Positions 1 through 12,230 of a stretch of 64,000 nucleotides of DNA are shown here, one piece after another; within the stretch, counting starts at the first letter, position 1, and the number at the start of each line of letters is the position of its first letter. The DNA lies in assembly GCF_963924675.1 (NCBI RefSeq), contig NW_027077445.1, forward strand, positions 1,146,001-1,210,000. The letters are read 5' to 3'. A program made the position numbers and the translations under genes. Origin of the DNA: Phocoena phocoena (lineage: Eukaryota; Chordata; Mammalia; Artiodactyla; Phocoenidae). Below the pieces are notes generated by a model. It saw nothing but the letters and a program-made list of their open reading frames with translations. It had not been told where the DNA came from and did no database searches.

Positions 1-1747
1 CCATAAGCCAAATATGTAATAGACAAGGCCTACTCCTTGCTCAACGAAATGGACCCAACACCACATATTCAACGCCTAGGAATATACCTGACTAGGAAGA
101 ATCTTAAAACCCATGGATATATATGTCTCCGTAAGAGAATCAAGCGTGTGTACAGCAGCCGAAACGCAGCAGTGAAAATCCGATAAATCCCATTATCAAA
201 ATAAATTTCGAAAACAAAACACAAAGACAGTGAAATAGAGAGAAATTCTTAAATAATTCACTCAGGGCATGTGATGCAACCGGGATTGACCACATCTACA
301 CCCAGAGCTGGTTGAGACATAAGGCTGGACACTTCAGGCTGATAGCATTGGTGAGTTTCGGTGAGCAAATGCAGACCCTTTGAAGTCATACTGCATGGTA
401 CCCATTCCATGGGTCCCAACTCTCCAGGTTCAAGGGATTCTTTCTCCAGCTAAAACGTGCATGGGAAACCCAGAGTATCGTCCACCGTGTGATTGGGAAA
501 CGATTTAAAATGCATCTCAGATTTCGTATACTGGTCCTCGGGTTCACCATTCCAGATGCTTTACTAACACTCTCCCCGCTTGGAGAGTCAGTGCCTTTAA
601 CCTCCTGTTTGGCACAGCTTGCAATTTCTGTGCAAGATGAACAGGAATAGGGAGAACCAATGAGAGACTAGCTGTAGGTGTCTGCACGGGCAAATGTAAC
701 ACACATTGCCGACCAGGAAGAGGAATTAAACAAAGGCTCAGCGTGCCCTGCTGAAAACAGATTAGGGCCTGAAGCAATCCTGCGGTTCTGTGCCCAGCTC
801 ACAAGAAAGCGAGTTGAAGAAAGGAGCTCAGGGGCACTGTAATTCACAAACCTGCAGAGTTATAAATGACAGCTATCCTCCAAAAATATATTGAAGTAAG
901 CCTGCGAAGGGGACTTGAAAGCGCGGCAGAGTTTCAGGAAAACCATTGCAGGGGGCAGACTGGAATTGCCCTGAAAGCATAGGAAAAGAGGCCGAACGTC
1001 GACAATGATGCACTTGGCCAAAAAGGGCGTATGCGTTTTTTCCTGAATATATTCAGGAAAAAACGCATACGCCCTTTTTGGCCAACCAAGCAAGCCTGTA
1101 AAGGAAATCTGCACTACAATGAAGTCTCACTGCCCCCCGGGCAAAAGGGCCATCTGAAAAAAGGGTAAAATCCAGAAAGTTAGGACAGGATATGGAGAAC
1201 AGGGAGCCTTGTTATGCTGATTAGCAGGATGTAAATTGCCAGCAGCCACACTGGAGAAGTGTATGGTGTTTCCTGAAACACGTAAGAAACAAAGCAACAC
1301 AGCCTACGGCACTTCCACTTATGGTCCTATAGGTTACGGAAATTAAAATCAAAAACAGACAGCCACCCCAATATTTGGGACGGCTGTGTTCACAAGAAGC
1401 TCGTCTACAGTATCAGGTAAATATCCCAGAAAGCAAAAAATGGATAAAGAATTTGTGGCACGTACGTACAATGGAATATCACTCAGCAATGAAATCTGTG
1501 TCATCAGGCCCGTAGTGGCATAGTGAGTGGATGAGGGTAAGGTGATTCTACGTGAACTATGTCACACAGAAAAAGAAACATCATAAGATATCACTGATAC
1601 ACGGAATGTAAACCTGACTACACATGAACTGAATTACAAAACAGAACAGGGTCACAAATTTAGAAAACCAACTAGTGCTTGCTTATGGGGAAAGGTGCGT
1701 TGGGGTGCTGCATAAAAAAAGAGACTGAAATTAGCACAGATAACTTT
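1..1747 (+). repeat. Common-satellite monomer 1 (1,747 bp)
   Basis: Reference unit for this annotation; I start each monomer at the motif ccataagccaaata, which happens to open the window. Seen in order: positions 1-225 align by eye with the last part of an L1 3' UTR and its A-rich tail; about 226-1000 is sequence of unknown origin; 1014-1085 is a perfect palindrome; about 1090-1747 is collinear with L1 ORF2 C-terminus and 3' UTR, forward strand. The L1 frame is broken, for example by a stop in cctataggttacgg near 1325. No gene is supported. It most resembles monomer 9, eight units downstream, in the part before the palindrome, and monomer 12 after it, so it is a mosaic. The family name rests on unit length and L1 content, not on a database match. 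Confidence 0.93.
1014..1085. repeat. 72-bp perfect palindrome (archetype)
   Basis: Left arm 1014-1049 runs from ttggccaaaaag to cctgaata; right arm 1050-1085 is its exact reverse complement, with no spacer. The outer ends read ttggcc and ggccaa, and the centre is tgaatatattca. The same structure sits at the same phase in every intact monomer. Such a sequence can extrude as a cruciform or fold as a hairpin in single-stranded DNA or RNA. The outer part resembles the L1 ORF2 stretch tggccaaaaag, so the arms may have begun as an inverted duplication at that point (inference). Confidence 0.97.
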
Positions 1748-1972
1748 CCATAAGCCAAATATATAATAGACAAGACCTACCCCTTGCTCAAAGTAATACA
1801 CCCAACACCACATGTTCAACGCCTAGGAATATACATGACTAAGAAGAATCTTAAAACCCATGGATATATATGTTTCCGTAAGAGAATCAAGCGTGTGTAC
1901 AGCGGCCGAAACGCAGCAGTGAAAATCCGATAAATCCCATTATCAAAATAAATTTCGAAAACAAAACACAAA
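1090..1972 (+). mobile_element. L1-derived core of the satellite unit (type example)
   Basis: From the motif ctgcactacaatgaag to the A-rich ttcgaaaacaaaacac in the next monomer, the sequence follows the 3' end of a mammalian LINE-1 without large gaps. Landmarks seen: gggccatctgaaaaaa, ggatgtaaattgcc, atggataaagaa, caatggaatatcactcagc, gatatcact, ggggaaaggtg, gtaatagacaag, gtgtgtacagc and the terminal A-rich tail. In intact L1s these encode the ORF2 C-terminus followed by the 3' UTR. The same segment recurs in every monomer; this one is given as the type example. Its limits are estimates by eye. It is an ancient fixed component of the unit, not a recent insertion, because it shares the phase and divergence of the rest of the monomer. 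Confidence 0.85.
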
Positions 1973-3494
1973 GACAGTGAAATAGAGAGCAATTCTTAAA
2001 TAATTCACTCAGGGCATGTGATGCAACCGGGATTGACCTCATCTACACCCAGAGCCGGTTGAGACATAAGGCTGGACACTTCAGGCTGATAGCATTGGTC
2101 AGTTTCGGTGAGCAAATGCAGACCCTTTGAAGTCATACTGCATGGTACCCATTCCATGGGTCCCAACACTTCAGGTTCAAGGGATTCTTACTCCAGCTAA
2201 AACATGCATGGGAAACCCACAGTATGGTCCACCGTGTGATTGGGAAACGATTTAAAATGCATCTCAGTTTTCGTATCCTGGTCCTCGGGTTCACCATTCC
2301 AGATGCTTTACTAACACTCTCCCCGCTTGGAGAGTCAGTGCCTTTAACCTCCTGTTTGGCACAGCTTGCAATTTCTGTGCAAGATGAACAGGAATAGGGA
2401 GAACAAATGAGAGACTAGCTATAGGTGTCTGCACGGGCAAATATAACGCTCATTTCCCACCAGGAAGAGGAATTAACCAAAGGCTCAGTGTGCCCTGCTG
2501 GAAACAGTTTAGGGCCTGAAGCAATCCTGCGGTTTTGTGCCCAGCTCACAAGAAAGCGAGTTGAAGAAAGGAGCTCAGGGGCACTGTAATTCACAAACCT
2601 GCAGAGTTATAAATGACAGTTATCCTCCAAAAATATATTGAAGTAAGCCTGCGAAGGGGACTTGAAAGCGGGGCAGAGTTTCAGGAAAACCATTGCAGGG
2701 GGTAGACTGGAATTGCCCTGAAAGCATAGGAAAAGAGGCAGAACGTCGACAATGTTGCACTTGGCCAAATAGGGCGTATGCGTTTTTTCCTGAATATATT
2801 CAGGAAAAAACCCATACGCTCTTTTTGGCCAACCAAGCAAACCTGTAAAGGAAATCTGCACTACAATGAAGTCTCACTGCCCCCCGGGCAAAAGGGCCAT
2901 CTGAAAAAAGTGTAAAATCCAGAAAGTTAGGACAGGATATGGAGAACAGGGAGCCTTGTTATGCTGATTGGCAGGATGTAAATTGCCAGCGGCCACCCTG
3001 GAGAAGTGTATGGTATTTCCTGAAACACGTAAGAAACAAAGCAACACAGCCTATGGCACTTCCACATATGGTCCTATAGCTTACGGAAATTAAAATCAAA
3101 AACAGACAGCCACCCCAATATTTGGGACGGCTGTGTTCACAAGAAGCTCGTCTACAGTATCAGGTAAATATCCCAGAAAGCAAAAAATGGATAAAGAAGT
3201 TGTGGCACGTACGTACAATGCAATATCACTCAGCAATGAAATCTGTGTCATCAGGCCCGTAGCGGCATAATGAGTGGATGCAGATACGGTGATTCTACGT
3301 GAACTACGTCACACAGAAAGAGAAACATCATAAGATATCACTAATACACGGAATGTAAACTTGACTACACATGAACTGAATATCAAAACAGAACAGGGTC
3401 TCAAATTTAGAAAACCAACTAGTGCTTGCTTATGGGGAAAGGTGCGTTGGGGTGCTGCATAAAACCAGAGACAGAAATTAGCACAGATAACTTT
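1748..3494 (+). repeat. Common-satellite monomer 2 (1,747 bp)
   Basis: Same layout as monomer 1. Palindrome at 2761-2832 carries three unpaired arm changes. Diagnostic variants near its start (agtaatacaccc, catgttcaacgcc, acatgactaag) are shared only with monomer 13 at 20,986, exactly 19,238 bp (eleven units) away. The L1-derived segment is interrupted by stops. No coding potential. Confidence 0.93.
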
Positions 3495-5242
3495 CCATAA
3501 GCCAAATATGTAATAGACAAGACCTACTCCTTGCTCAACGAAATGGACCCAACACCACATATTCAACGCCTAGGAATATACCTGACTAGGAAGAATCTTA
3601 AAACCCATGGATATATATGTTTCCGTAAGAGAATCAAGCATGTGTACAGCGGCCGAAATGCAGCAGTGAAAATCCGATACATCCCATTATCAAAATAAAT
3701 TTCAAAAACAAAACACAAAGACAGTGAAATAGAGAGCAATTCTTAAATAATTCACTCAGGGCATGTGATGCAACCGGGATTGACCGCATCTACACCCAGA
3801 GCTGGTTGAGACATAAGGCTGGACACTTCAGGCTGATAGCATTGGTGAGTTTCGGTGAGCAAATGCAGACCCTTTGAAGTCATACTGCATGGCACCGATT
3901 ACATGGGTTCCAACTCTCCAGGTTCAAGGGATTCTTCCTCCAGCTAAAACATGCATGGGAATCCCAGAGTATCGTCCACCGTGTGATTGGGAAACGATTT
4001 AAAATGCATCTCAGTTTTCGTATCCTGGTCCTCGGGTTACCCATTCCAGATGCTTTACTAACACTCTCCCCGCTTGGAGAGTCAGTGCCTTTAACCTCCT
4101 GTTTGGCACAGCTTGCAATTTCTGTGCAAGATGAACAGGAATAGGGAGAACCAATGAGAGACTAGCTGTAGGTGTCTGCACGGGCAAATGTAACGCTCAT
4201 TGCCCACCAGGAAGAGGAATTAAACAAAGGCTCAGTGTGCCCTGCTGGAAAAAGATTAGGGCCTGAAGCAATCCTGCGGTTTTGTGCCCAGCTCACAAGA
4301 AAGCGAGTTGAAGAAAGGAGCTCAGGGGCACTGTAATTCACAAACCTGCAGAGTTATAAATGACAGCTATCTTCCAAAAATATATTGAGGTAAGCCTGCG
4401 AAGGGGACTTGAAAGCGGGGCAGAATTTCAGGAAAACGATTGCAGGGGGTAGACTGGAATTGCCCTGAAAGCATAGGAAAAGAGGCACAACGTCGACAAT
4501 GATGCACTTGGCCAAAAAGGGCGTATGCGTTTTTTCCTGAATATATTCAGGAAAAAACGCATACGCCCTTTTTGGCCAACCAAGCAAGCCTGTAAAGGAA
4601 AACTGCACTACAATGAAATCTCACTGCCCCCCTGGGCAAAAGGGCCATCTGAAAAAAGTGTAAAATCCAGAAAGGTAGGACAGGATATGTTGAACAGGGA
4701 GCCTTGTTATGCTGATTGGCAGGATGTAAATTGCCAGCAGCCACCCTGGAGAAGTGTATGGTGTTTCCTGAAACACGTAAGAAACAAAGCAACACAGCCT
4801 ATGGCACTTCCACTTATGGTCCTATAGCTTACGGAAATTAAAATCAAAAACAGACAGCCACCCCAATATTTGGGACGGCTGTGTTCACAAGAAGCTCGTC
4901 TAAAGTATCAGGTAAATATCCCAGAAAGCAAAAAATGGATAAGGAAGTTGTGGCACGTACGTACAATGCTATATCACTCAGCAATGAAATCTGTGTCATC
5001 AGGCCCAAAGCAGCGTAGTGAGTGGATGCAGGTACGGTGATTCTACGTGAACTACGTCACACAGAAAAAGAAACATCATAAGATATCACTAATACACGGA
5101 ATGTAAACTTGACTACACATGAACTGAATTACAAAACAGAACAGGGTCTCAAATTTAGAAAACCAACTAGTGCTTGCTTATGGGAAAAGGTGCCTTGGGG
5201 TGCTGCATAAAACCAGAGACTGAAATTAGCACAGATAACTTT
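3495..5242 (+). repeat. Common-satellite monomer 3 (1,748 bp)
   Basis: Palindrome 4508-4579 is perfect. An open stretch at 4525-4827 crosses the right arm into the L1-derived segment but stops at the tag in cctatagcttacgg, the commoner, broken allele of this site. It pairs with monomer 14 (22,733) at an eleven-unit offset. Just before its start, the variant agagacagaaatt is shared with the boundaries at about 22,708 and 42,691. Confidence 0.93.
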
Positions 5243-6987
5243 CCATAAGCCAAATATGTAATAGAAAAGACCTACTCCTTGCTCAACGAAATGGACCCAA
5301 CACCACATATTCAACGCCTAGGAATATACCTGACTAGGAAGAATCTTAAAACCCATGGATATATATGTCTCTGTAAGAGAATCAAGCGTGTGTACAGCGG
5401 CCGAAACGCAGCAGTGAAAATCCGATAAATCCCATTATCAAAATAAATTTCGAAAACAAACACAAAGACAGTGAAATAGAGAGCAATTCTTAAATAATTC
5501 ACTCAGGGCAGGTGATGCAACCGGTATTGACCACATCTACACCCAGAGCTGGTTGAGACATAAGGCTGGACAGTTCAGGCTGATAGCATTGGTGAGTTTC
5601 GGTGAGCAAATGCAGACCCTTTGAAGTCATACTGCATGGTACCTATTCCATGGGTCCCAACTCTTCAGGTTCAAGGGATTCTTCCTCCAGCTAAAACATG
5701 CATGAGAAACCCACAGTATGGTACACCGTGTGATTGGGAAACGATTTAAAATGCATCTCAGTTTTCATATCCTGGTCCTCGGGTTCACCATTCCAGATGC
5801 TTTACTAACACTCTCCCTGTTTGGAGAGTCAGTGCCTTTAACCTCCTGTTTGGCACAGCTTGCAGTTTCTGTGCAAGTTGAACAGGAATAGGGAGAACCA
5901 ATGAGAGACTAGCTGTAGGTGTCTGCACGGGCAAATGTAACGCTCATTTCCCACCAGGAAGAGGAATTAACCAAAGGCTCAGCATGCCCTGCCGGAAACA
6001 GATTAGGGCCTGAAGCAATCCTGCGGTTTTGTGCCCAGCTCACAAGAAAGTGAGTTGAAGAAAGGAGCTCAGGGGCACTGTAATTCACAAACCTGCAGAG
6101 TTATAAATGACAGCTATCTTCCAAAAGTATATTTAAGTAAGCCTGCGAAGGGGACTTGAAAACGGGGCAGAATTTCAGGAAAACGATTGCAGGGGGTACA
6201 CTGGAATTGCCCTGAAAGCATAGGAAAAGAGGCACAACGTCGACAATGATGCACTTGGCCAAAAAGGGTGTATGCGTTTTTTCCTGAATATATTCAGGAA
6301 AAAACGCATACGCCCTTTTTGGCCAACCAAGCAAGCCTGTAAATGAAATCTGCACTACAATAAAGTCTCACTGCCCCTCGGGCAAAAGGGCCATCTGAAA
6401 AAAGTGAAAATCCGGAAAGGTAGGACAGGATATGGAGAACAGGGAGCCTTGTTATGCTGATTGGCAGGATGTAAATTGCCACCAGCCACCCTGGAGAAGT
6501 GTATGGTGTTTCCTGCAACACGTAAGAAACAAAGCAACACAGCCTATGGCACTTCCACATATGGTCCTATAGCTTACGGAAATTAAAATCAAAAACAGAC
6601 AGCCACCCCAATATTTGGGACGGCTGTGTTCACAAGAAGCTCGTCTACAGTATCAGGTAAATATCCCAGAAAGCAAAAAATGGATAAAGAAGATGTGGCA
6701 CGTACGTACAATGCAATATCACTCAGAAATGAAATCTGTGTCATCAGGCCCGTAGCGGCATAGTGAGTGGATGCAGGTACGGTGATTCTACGTGAACTAC
6801 GTCACACAGAAAAAGAAACATCATAAGATATCACTAATACACGGAATGTAAACTTCACTACACATGAACTGAATTAAAAAACAGAACAGGGTCTCAAATT
6901 TAGAAAACCAACTAGTGCTTGCTTATGGGAAAATGTGCCTTGGGGTGCTGCATAAAACCAGAGACTGAAATTAGCACAGATAACTTT
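5243..6987 (+). repeat. Common-satellite monomer 4 (1,745 bp)
   Basis: Palindrome 6255-6326 has one unpaired change: arm position 15 is t in the left arm while the right arm keeps the ancestral partner. This is the one-armed version of a change seen in both arms at 40,250. The L1-derived segment has frame breaks. No gene is seen. Confidence 0.93.
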
Positions 6988-8733
6988 CCATAAGCCAAAT
7001 ATGTAATAGACAAGACCTACACCTTGCTCAACGAAATGGACCCAACACCACATATTCAACGCCTAGGAATATACCTGACTAGGAAGAATCTTAAAACCCA
7101 TGGATATATATGTCTCTGTAAGAGAATCAAGCGGGTGTACAGTGGCCGAAACACAGCAGTGAAAATCCGATAAATCCCATTATCAAAATAAATTTCGAAA
7201 ACAAAACACAAAGATAGTGAAATAGAGAGCAATTCTTAAATAATTCACTCAGGGCATGTGATGCAACCGGGATTGACCACATCTACACCCAGAGCTGGTT
7301 GAGACATAAGGCTGGACAGTTCAGGATGATAGCATTGGTGAGTTTCGGTGAGCAAATGCAGACCCTTTTAAGTCATACTGCATGGTACCCATTCCATGGG
7401 TCCCAACTCTCCAGGTTCAAGGGATTCTTCCTCCAGCTAAAACATGCATGGGAAACCCAGAGTATCGTCCACCGTGTGATTGGGAAACGATTTAAAATGC
7501 ATCTCCGTTTTCGTATCCTGGTCCTCGGGTTCACCTTTCCAGATGCTTTACTAACACTCTCCCCGCTTGGAGAGTCAGTGCCTTTAACCTCCTGTTTGGC
7601 ACAGCTTGCAATTTCTGTGCAAGATGAACAGGAATAGGGAGAACCAATGAGAGACTAGCTGTAGGTGTCTCCACGGGCAAATGTAACGCTCATTGCCCAC
7701 CAGGAAGAGGAATTAAACAAAGGCTCACTGTGCCGTGCTGGAAACAGATTAGGGCCTGAAGCAATCCTGCGGTTTTGTGCCCAGCTCACAAGAAAGCGAG
7801 TTGAAGAAAGGAGCTCAGGGGCACTGTAATTCACAAACCTGCAGAGTTATAAATGACAGCTATCCTCCAAAAATATATTGAAGTAAGCCTGCGAAGGGGA
7901 CTTGAAAGCGGGGCAGAATTTCAGGAAAACGATTGCAGGGGGTAGACTGGAATTGCCCTGAAAGCATAGGAGAAGAGGCACAACGTCGACAATGATGCAC
8001 TTGGCCAAAAACGGCGTATGCGATTTTTCCTAAATATATTCAGGAAAAAACGCATACGCCCTTTTTGGCCAACCAAGCAAGCCTGTAAAGGAAATCTGCA
8101 CTACAATGAAGTCTCACTGCCCCCCGGGCAAAAGGGCCATCTGAAAAAAGTGTAAAATCCAGAAAGGTAGGACAGGATATGGAGAACAGGGAGCCTTGTT
8201 ATGCTGATTGGCAGGATGTAAATTGTGAACAGCCACCCTGGAGAAGTGTATGGTATTTCCTGAAACACGTAAGAAACAAAGCAACACAGCCTATGGCACT
8301 TCCACATATGGTCCTATAGCTTACGGAAATTAAAATCAAAACAGACAGCCACCCCAATATTTGGGACGGCTGTGTTCACAAGAAACTCGTCTACAGTATC
8401 AGGTAAATATCCCAGAAAGCAAAAAATGGATAAAGAAGTTGTGGGACGTACGTACAATGCAATATCACTCAGCAATGAAATCTGTGTCATCAGGCCCGTA
8501 GCGGCATAATGAGTGGATGCAGATACGGTGATTCTACGTGAACTACGTCACACAGAAAAAGAAACATCATAAGATATCACTAATACACGGAATGTAAACT
8601 TGACTACACATGAACTGAATTACAAAACAGAACAGGGTCTCAAATTTAGAAAACCAACTAGTGCTTGCTTATGGGGAAAGGTGCGTTGGGGTGCTGCATA
8701 AAACCAGAGACTGAAATTAGCACAGATAACTTT
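6988..8733 (+). repeat. Common-satellite monomer 5 (1,746 bp)
   Basis: Palindrome 8001-8072 has three changes, all in the left arm; the right arm is canonical. An incidental open frame at 7299-7637 in the non-L1 part is not conserved in neighbours and looks like chance. The end of the unit shares the variant gcataatgagtggatgcagat with monomers 2 and 13, placing the 5/6 boundary in the same family as 2/3 and 13/14. Confidence 0.93.
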
Positions 8734-10481
8734 CCATAAGCCAAATATGTAATAGACAAGATCTACTCCTTGCTCAACGAAATGGACCCAACACCACATA
8801 TTCAACGCCTAGGAATATACCTGACTAGGAAGAATCTTAAAACCCATGGATATATATGTTTCCGTAAGAGAATCAAGCATGTGTACAGCGGCCGAAACGC
8901 AGCAGTGAAAATCCGATAAATCCCATTATCAAAATAAATTTCAAAAACAAAACACAAAGACAGTGAAATAGAGACCAATTCTTAAATAATTCACTCAGGG
9001 CATGTGATGCAACCGGGATTGACCGCATCTACACCCAGAGCTGGTTGAGACATAAGGCTGGACACTTCAGGCTGATAGCATTGGTGAGTTTCGGTGAGCA
9101 AATGCAGACCCTTTGAAGTCATACTGCATGGCACTCATTCCATGGGTTCCAACAATCCAGGTTCAAGGGATTCTTCCTCAAGCTAAAACATGCATGGGAA
9201 ACCCAGAGTATCGTCCACCGTGTGATTGGGAAACAATTTAAAATGCATCTCAGTTTTCGTATCCTGGTCCTCGGGTTCACCATTCCAGATGCTTTACTAA
9301 CACTCTCCCCGCTTGGAGAGTCAGTGCCTTTAACCTCCTGTTTGGCACAGCTTGCAATTTCTGTGCAAGATGAACAGGAATAGGGAGAACCAATGAGAGA
9401 CTAGCTGTAGGTGTCTGCACGGGCAAATGTAACGCTCATTGCCCACCAGGAAGAGGAATTAAACAAAGGCTCAGTGTGCCCTGCTGGAAAAAGATTAGGG
9501 CCTGAAGCAATCCTGCGGTTTTGTGCCCAGCTCACAAGAAAGCGAGTTGAAGAACGGAGCTCAGGGGCACTGTAATTCACAAACCTGCAGAGTTATAAAT
9601 GACAGCTATCCTCCAAAAATATATTGAGGTAAGCCTGCGAAGGGGACTTGAAAGCGGGGCAGAGTTTCAGGAAAACCATTGCAGGGAGTAGATTGGAATT
9701 GCCCTGAAAGCATAGGAAAAGAGGCCAAACGTCGACAATGATGCACTTGGCCAAAAAGTGCGTATGCGTTTTTTCCTGAATATATTCAGGAAAAAACGCA
9801 TACGCCCTTTTTGGCCAACCAAGCAAGCCTGTAAAGGAAAACTGCACTACAATGAAATCTCACTGCCCCCCTGGGCAAAAGGGCCATCTGAAAAAAGTGT
9901 AAAATCCAGAAAGGTAGGACAGGATATGGAGAACAGGGAGCCTTGTTATGCTGATTGGCAGGATGTAAATTGTGAACAGCCACCCTGGAGAGCTGTATGG
10001 TGTTTCCTGAAACACGTAAGAAATAAAGCAACACAGCCTATGGCAATTGCACTTATGGTCCTATTGCTTAGGGAAATTAAAATCAAAAACAGAGAGCCAC
10101 CCCAAAATTTGGGACGGCTGTGTTCCCAAGAAGCTCGTCTACAATACCAGATAAATATCCCAGAAAGCAAAAAATGGATAAAGAAGTTGTGGCACGTACA
10201 TGCAATGCAATATCACTCAGCAATGAAATCTGTGTCATCAGGCCCGTAGCGGCATAGTGAGTGGATGCAGGTACGGTGATTCTACGTGAACTACGTCACA
10301 CACAAAAAGAAACATCTTAAGATATCACTAATACACGGAATGTAAACTTGACTACACATGAACTGAATTACAAAACAGAACAGGGTCTCAAATTTAGAAA
10401 ACCAACTAGTGCTTGCTTATGGGGAAAGGTGCCTTGGGGTGCTGCATAAAACCAGAGACTGAAATTAGCACAGATAACATT
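8734..10481 (+). repeat. Common-satellite monomer 6 (1,748 bp)
   Basis: Palindrome 9747-9818 has one left-arm change. The L1-derived segment has the open allele (ggcaattgcac and cctattgcttagg instead of ggcacttccac and cctatagcttacgg), giving an unusually long frame, described separately. It closely matches monomer 14, 13,999 bp (eight units) downstream. Confidence 0.93.
9758..10249 (+). pseudogene. Open L1 ORF2 C-terminal relic, 163 codons, in satellite monomer 6
   Basis: The frame starts inside the palindrome, so its first 30 or so residues are not L1. From about residue 35 it is collinear with the C-terminus of LINE-1 ORF2 protein. Recognisable anchors are NCEQPPWRAVWCFLKHV, matching the conserved W-x2-VW-x-FLK region, and KKWIKKLWHVHAMQYHSAMK, matching the conserved WIKKMW...MEYYSA end. 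The cysteine-histidine knuckle expected about 20 residues before the first anchor is lost except for its last cysteine. Endonuclease and reverse transcriptase domains are absent, so it cannot encode a working enzyme. It stops at the tag of ggcccgtagcgg. Whether it is transcribed is unknown; the frame is more likely inherited from one favoured monomer type than selected. Confidence 0.8.
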
Positions 10482-12230
10482 CCATAAGCCAAATATGTAA
10501 TAGACAAGACCTACTCCTTGTTCAACGAAATGGACTCAACACCACATATTCAATTGCCTAGGAATATACCTGAGTAGGAAGAATCTTAAAACCCATGGAT
10601 TTATAGGTCTCCGTAACAGAATCAAGCGTGTGTACAGCGATGTAAGGGCAGCAATGAAAATCCGATAAATCCCATTATCAAAATAAATTTTGAAAACAAA
10701 ACACAAAGACAGTGATATAGAGAGCAATTCTTAAATAATTCACTCAGGGCATGTGATGCAACAGGGATTTAACACATCTACACCCAGAGCTGGTTGAGAC
10801 ATAAGGCTGGACACTTCAGGCTGATAGCATTGGTGAGTTTCGGTGAGAAAATGCAGACCCTTTGAAGTCATACTGCATGGTACTCATTCCATGGGTCCCG
10901 ACTCTCCAGGTTCAAGGGATTCTTCCTCCAGCTAAAACATGCATGGGAATCCCAGAGTATCGTCCACCTTGTGATTGAGAAACGATTTAAAATGCATCTC
11001 AGTTTTCGTATCCTGGTCCTAGGGTTTACCATTCCAGATGCTTTACTAACACTCTCCCCGCTTGGAGAGTCAGTGCCTTTAACCTACTCCTTGGCACAGC
11101 TTGCAATTTCTGTGCAAGTTGAACAGGAATAGGGAGAACCAATGAGAGACTAGCTTAGGTGTCTGCACGGGCAAATGTAACGCTCATTACCCACCAGGAA
11201 GAGGAATTAACCAAAGGCTCAGTGTGCCCTGTCGGAAACAGATTAGGGCCTGAAGCAGTCCTGCGGTTTTGTGCCCAGCTCACAAGAAAGCGAGTTGAAG
11301 AAAGGAGCTCAGGGGCACTGGTAATTCACAAACCTGCAGAGTTATAAATGACAGCTATCCTCCAAAAATATATTGAAGTAAGCCTGCGAAGGGGACTTGA
11401 ATGCGGGGCAGAATTTCAGGAAAACGACTGCAGGGGGTAGACTGGATTTGCCCTGATAGCATAGGAAAAGAGGCAAAACGTCGATAATGATGCACTTGGC
11501 CAAAAAGGGCGTATGCGTTTTTTCCTGAATATATTCAGGAAAAAACGCATACGCCCTTTTTGGCCAACCAAGCAAGCCTGTAAAGGAAATCTGCACTACA
11601 ATGAAGTCTCACTGCCCCCCGGACAAAAGGGCCATCTGAAAAAAAGTGTAAAATCCAGAAAGGTAGGACAGGATATGGAGAACAGGGAGCCTTGTTTTGC
11701 TGATTGGCAGGATGTAAATTGCCAGCAGCCAACCTGGAGAAGTGTATGGTGTTTCCTGAAACACGTAAGAAACAAAGCAAACAGCCTATGGCACTTCCAC
11801 TAATGGTCCTATAGCTTATGGAAATTAAAATCAAAAACAGACAGGCACCCCAAATATTTGGGACGGCTGTGTTCACAAGAAACTCGTCTACAGTGTCAGG
11901 TAAATATCCCAGAAAGCAAAAAATGGATAAAGAAGTTGTGGCACGTACGTTCAATGCAGTATCACTCAGCAATGAAATCTGTGTCATCAGGCCCGTAGCG
12001 GCATACTGAGTGGATGCAGGTACGGTGAATCTACGTGAACTCCGTCACACAGAAAAAGAAACATCATAAGATATCACTAATACACGTAATGTAAACTTGA
12101 CTACACATGAACTGAATTACAAAACAGAACAGGGTCTCAAATTTAGAAAACCAACTAGTGCTTGCTTATGGGGAAAGGTGCCTTGGGGTGCTGCATAAAA
12201 CCAGAGACTGAAATTAGCACAGATAACTTT
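10482..12230 (+). repeat. Common-satellite monomer 7 (1,749 bp)
   Basis: Palindrome 11496-11567 is perfect. The start carries a distinctive variant block (ttataggtctccgtaacag and taagggcagcaatg) shared only with monomer 15 and with the unit at 44,464. It is eight units from monomer 15. An extra a near 11,640 and a missing base near 11,780 shift the L1-derived frame. Confidence 0.93.

Noticed and set aside
570..590. Short hairpin ctctccccgcttggagag as a terminator.
   Set aside because: Six-base stem, no T tract and a eukaryotic setting; a chance inverted repeat copied in each unit.
860..1114. A minus-strand 84-codon frame (starting MQISFTGLLG) recurring in most monomers.
   Set aside because: It crosses the palindrome, has no known domain, recurs only because the repeat recurs, and changes freely between units. 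Treated as a shadow of the satellite.
1..1747. CENP-B box in the satellite unit.
   Set aside because: Candidates such as tttcggtgagcaaatg and ttcgaaaacaaaac fail the core spacing and the CGGG end; no match to the 17-bp consensus found by eye.
3309..3566. Minus-strand frames starting MNMWCWVHFVEQ at each unit start.
   Set aside because: They run antisense through L1 3' UTR-derived sequence and are kept by repeat homogenisation; no start context or domain supports a gene.
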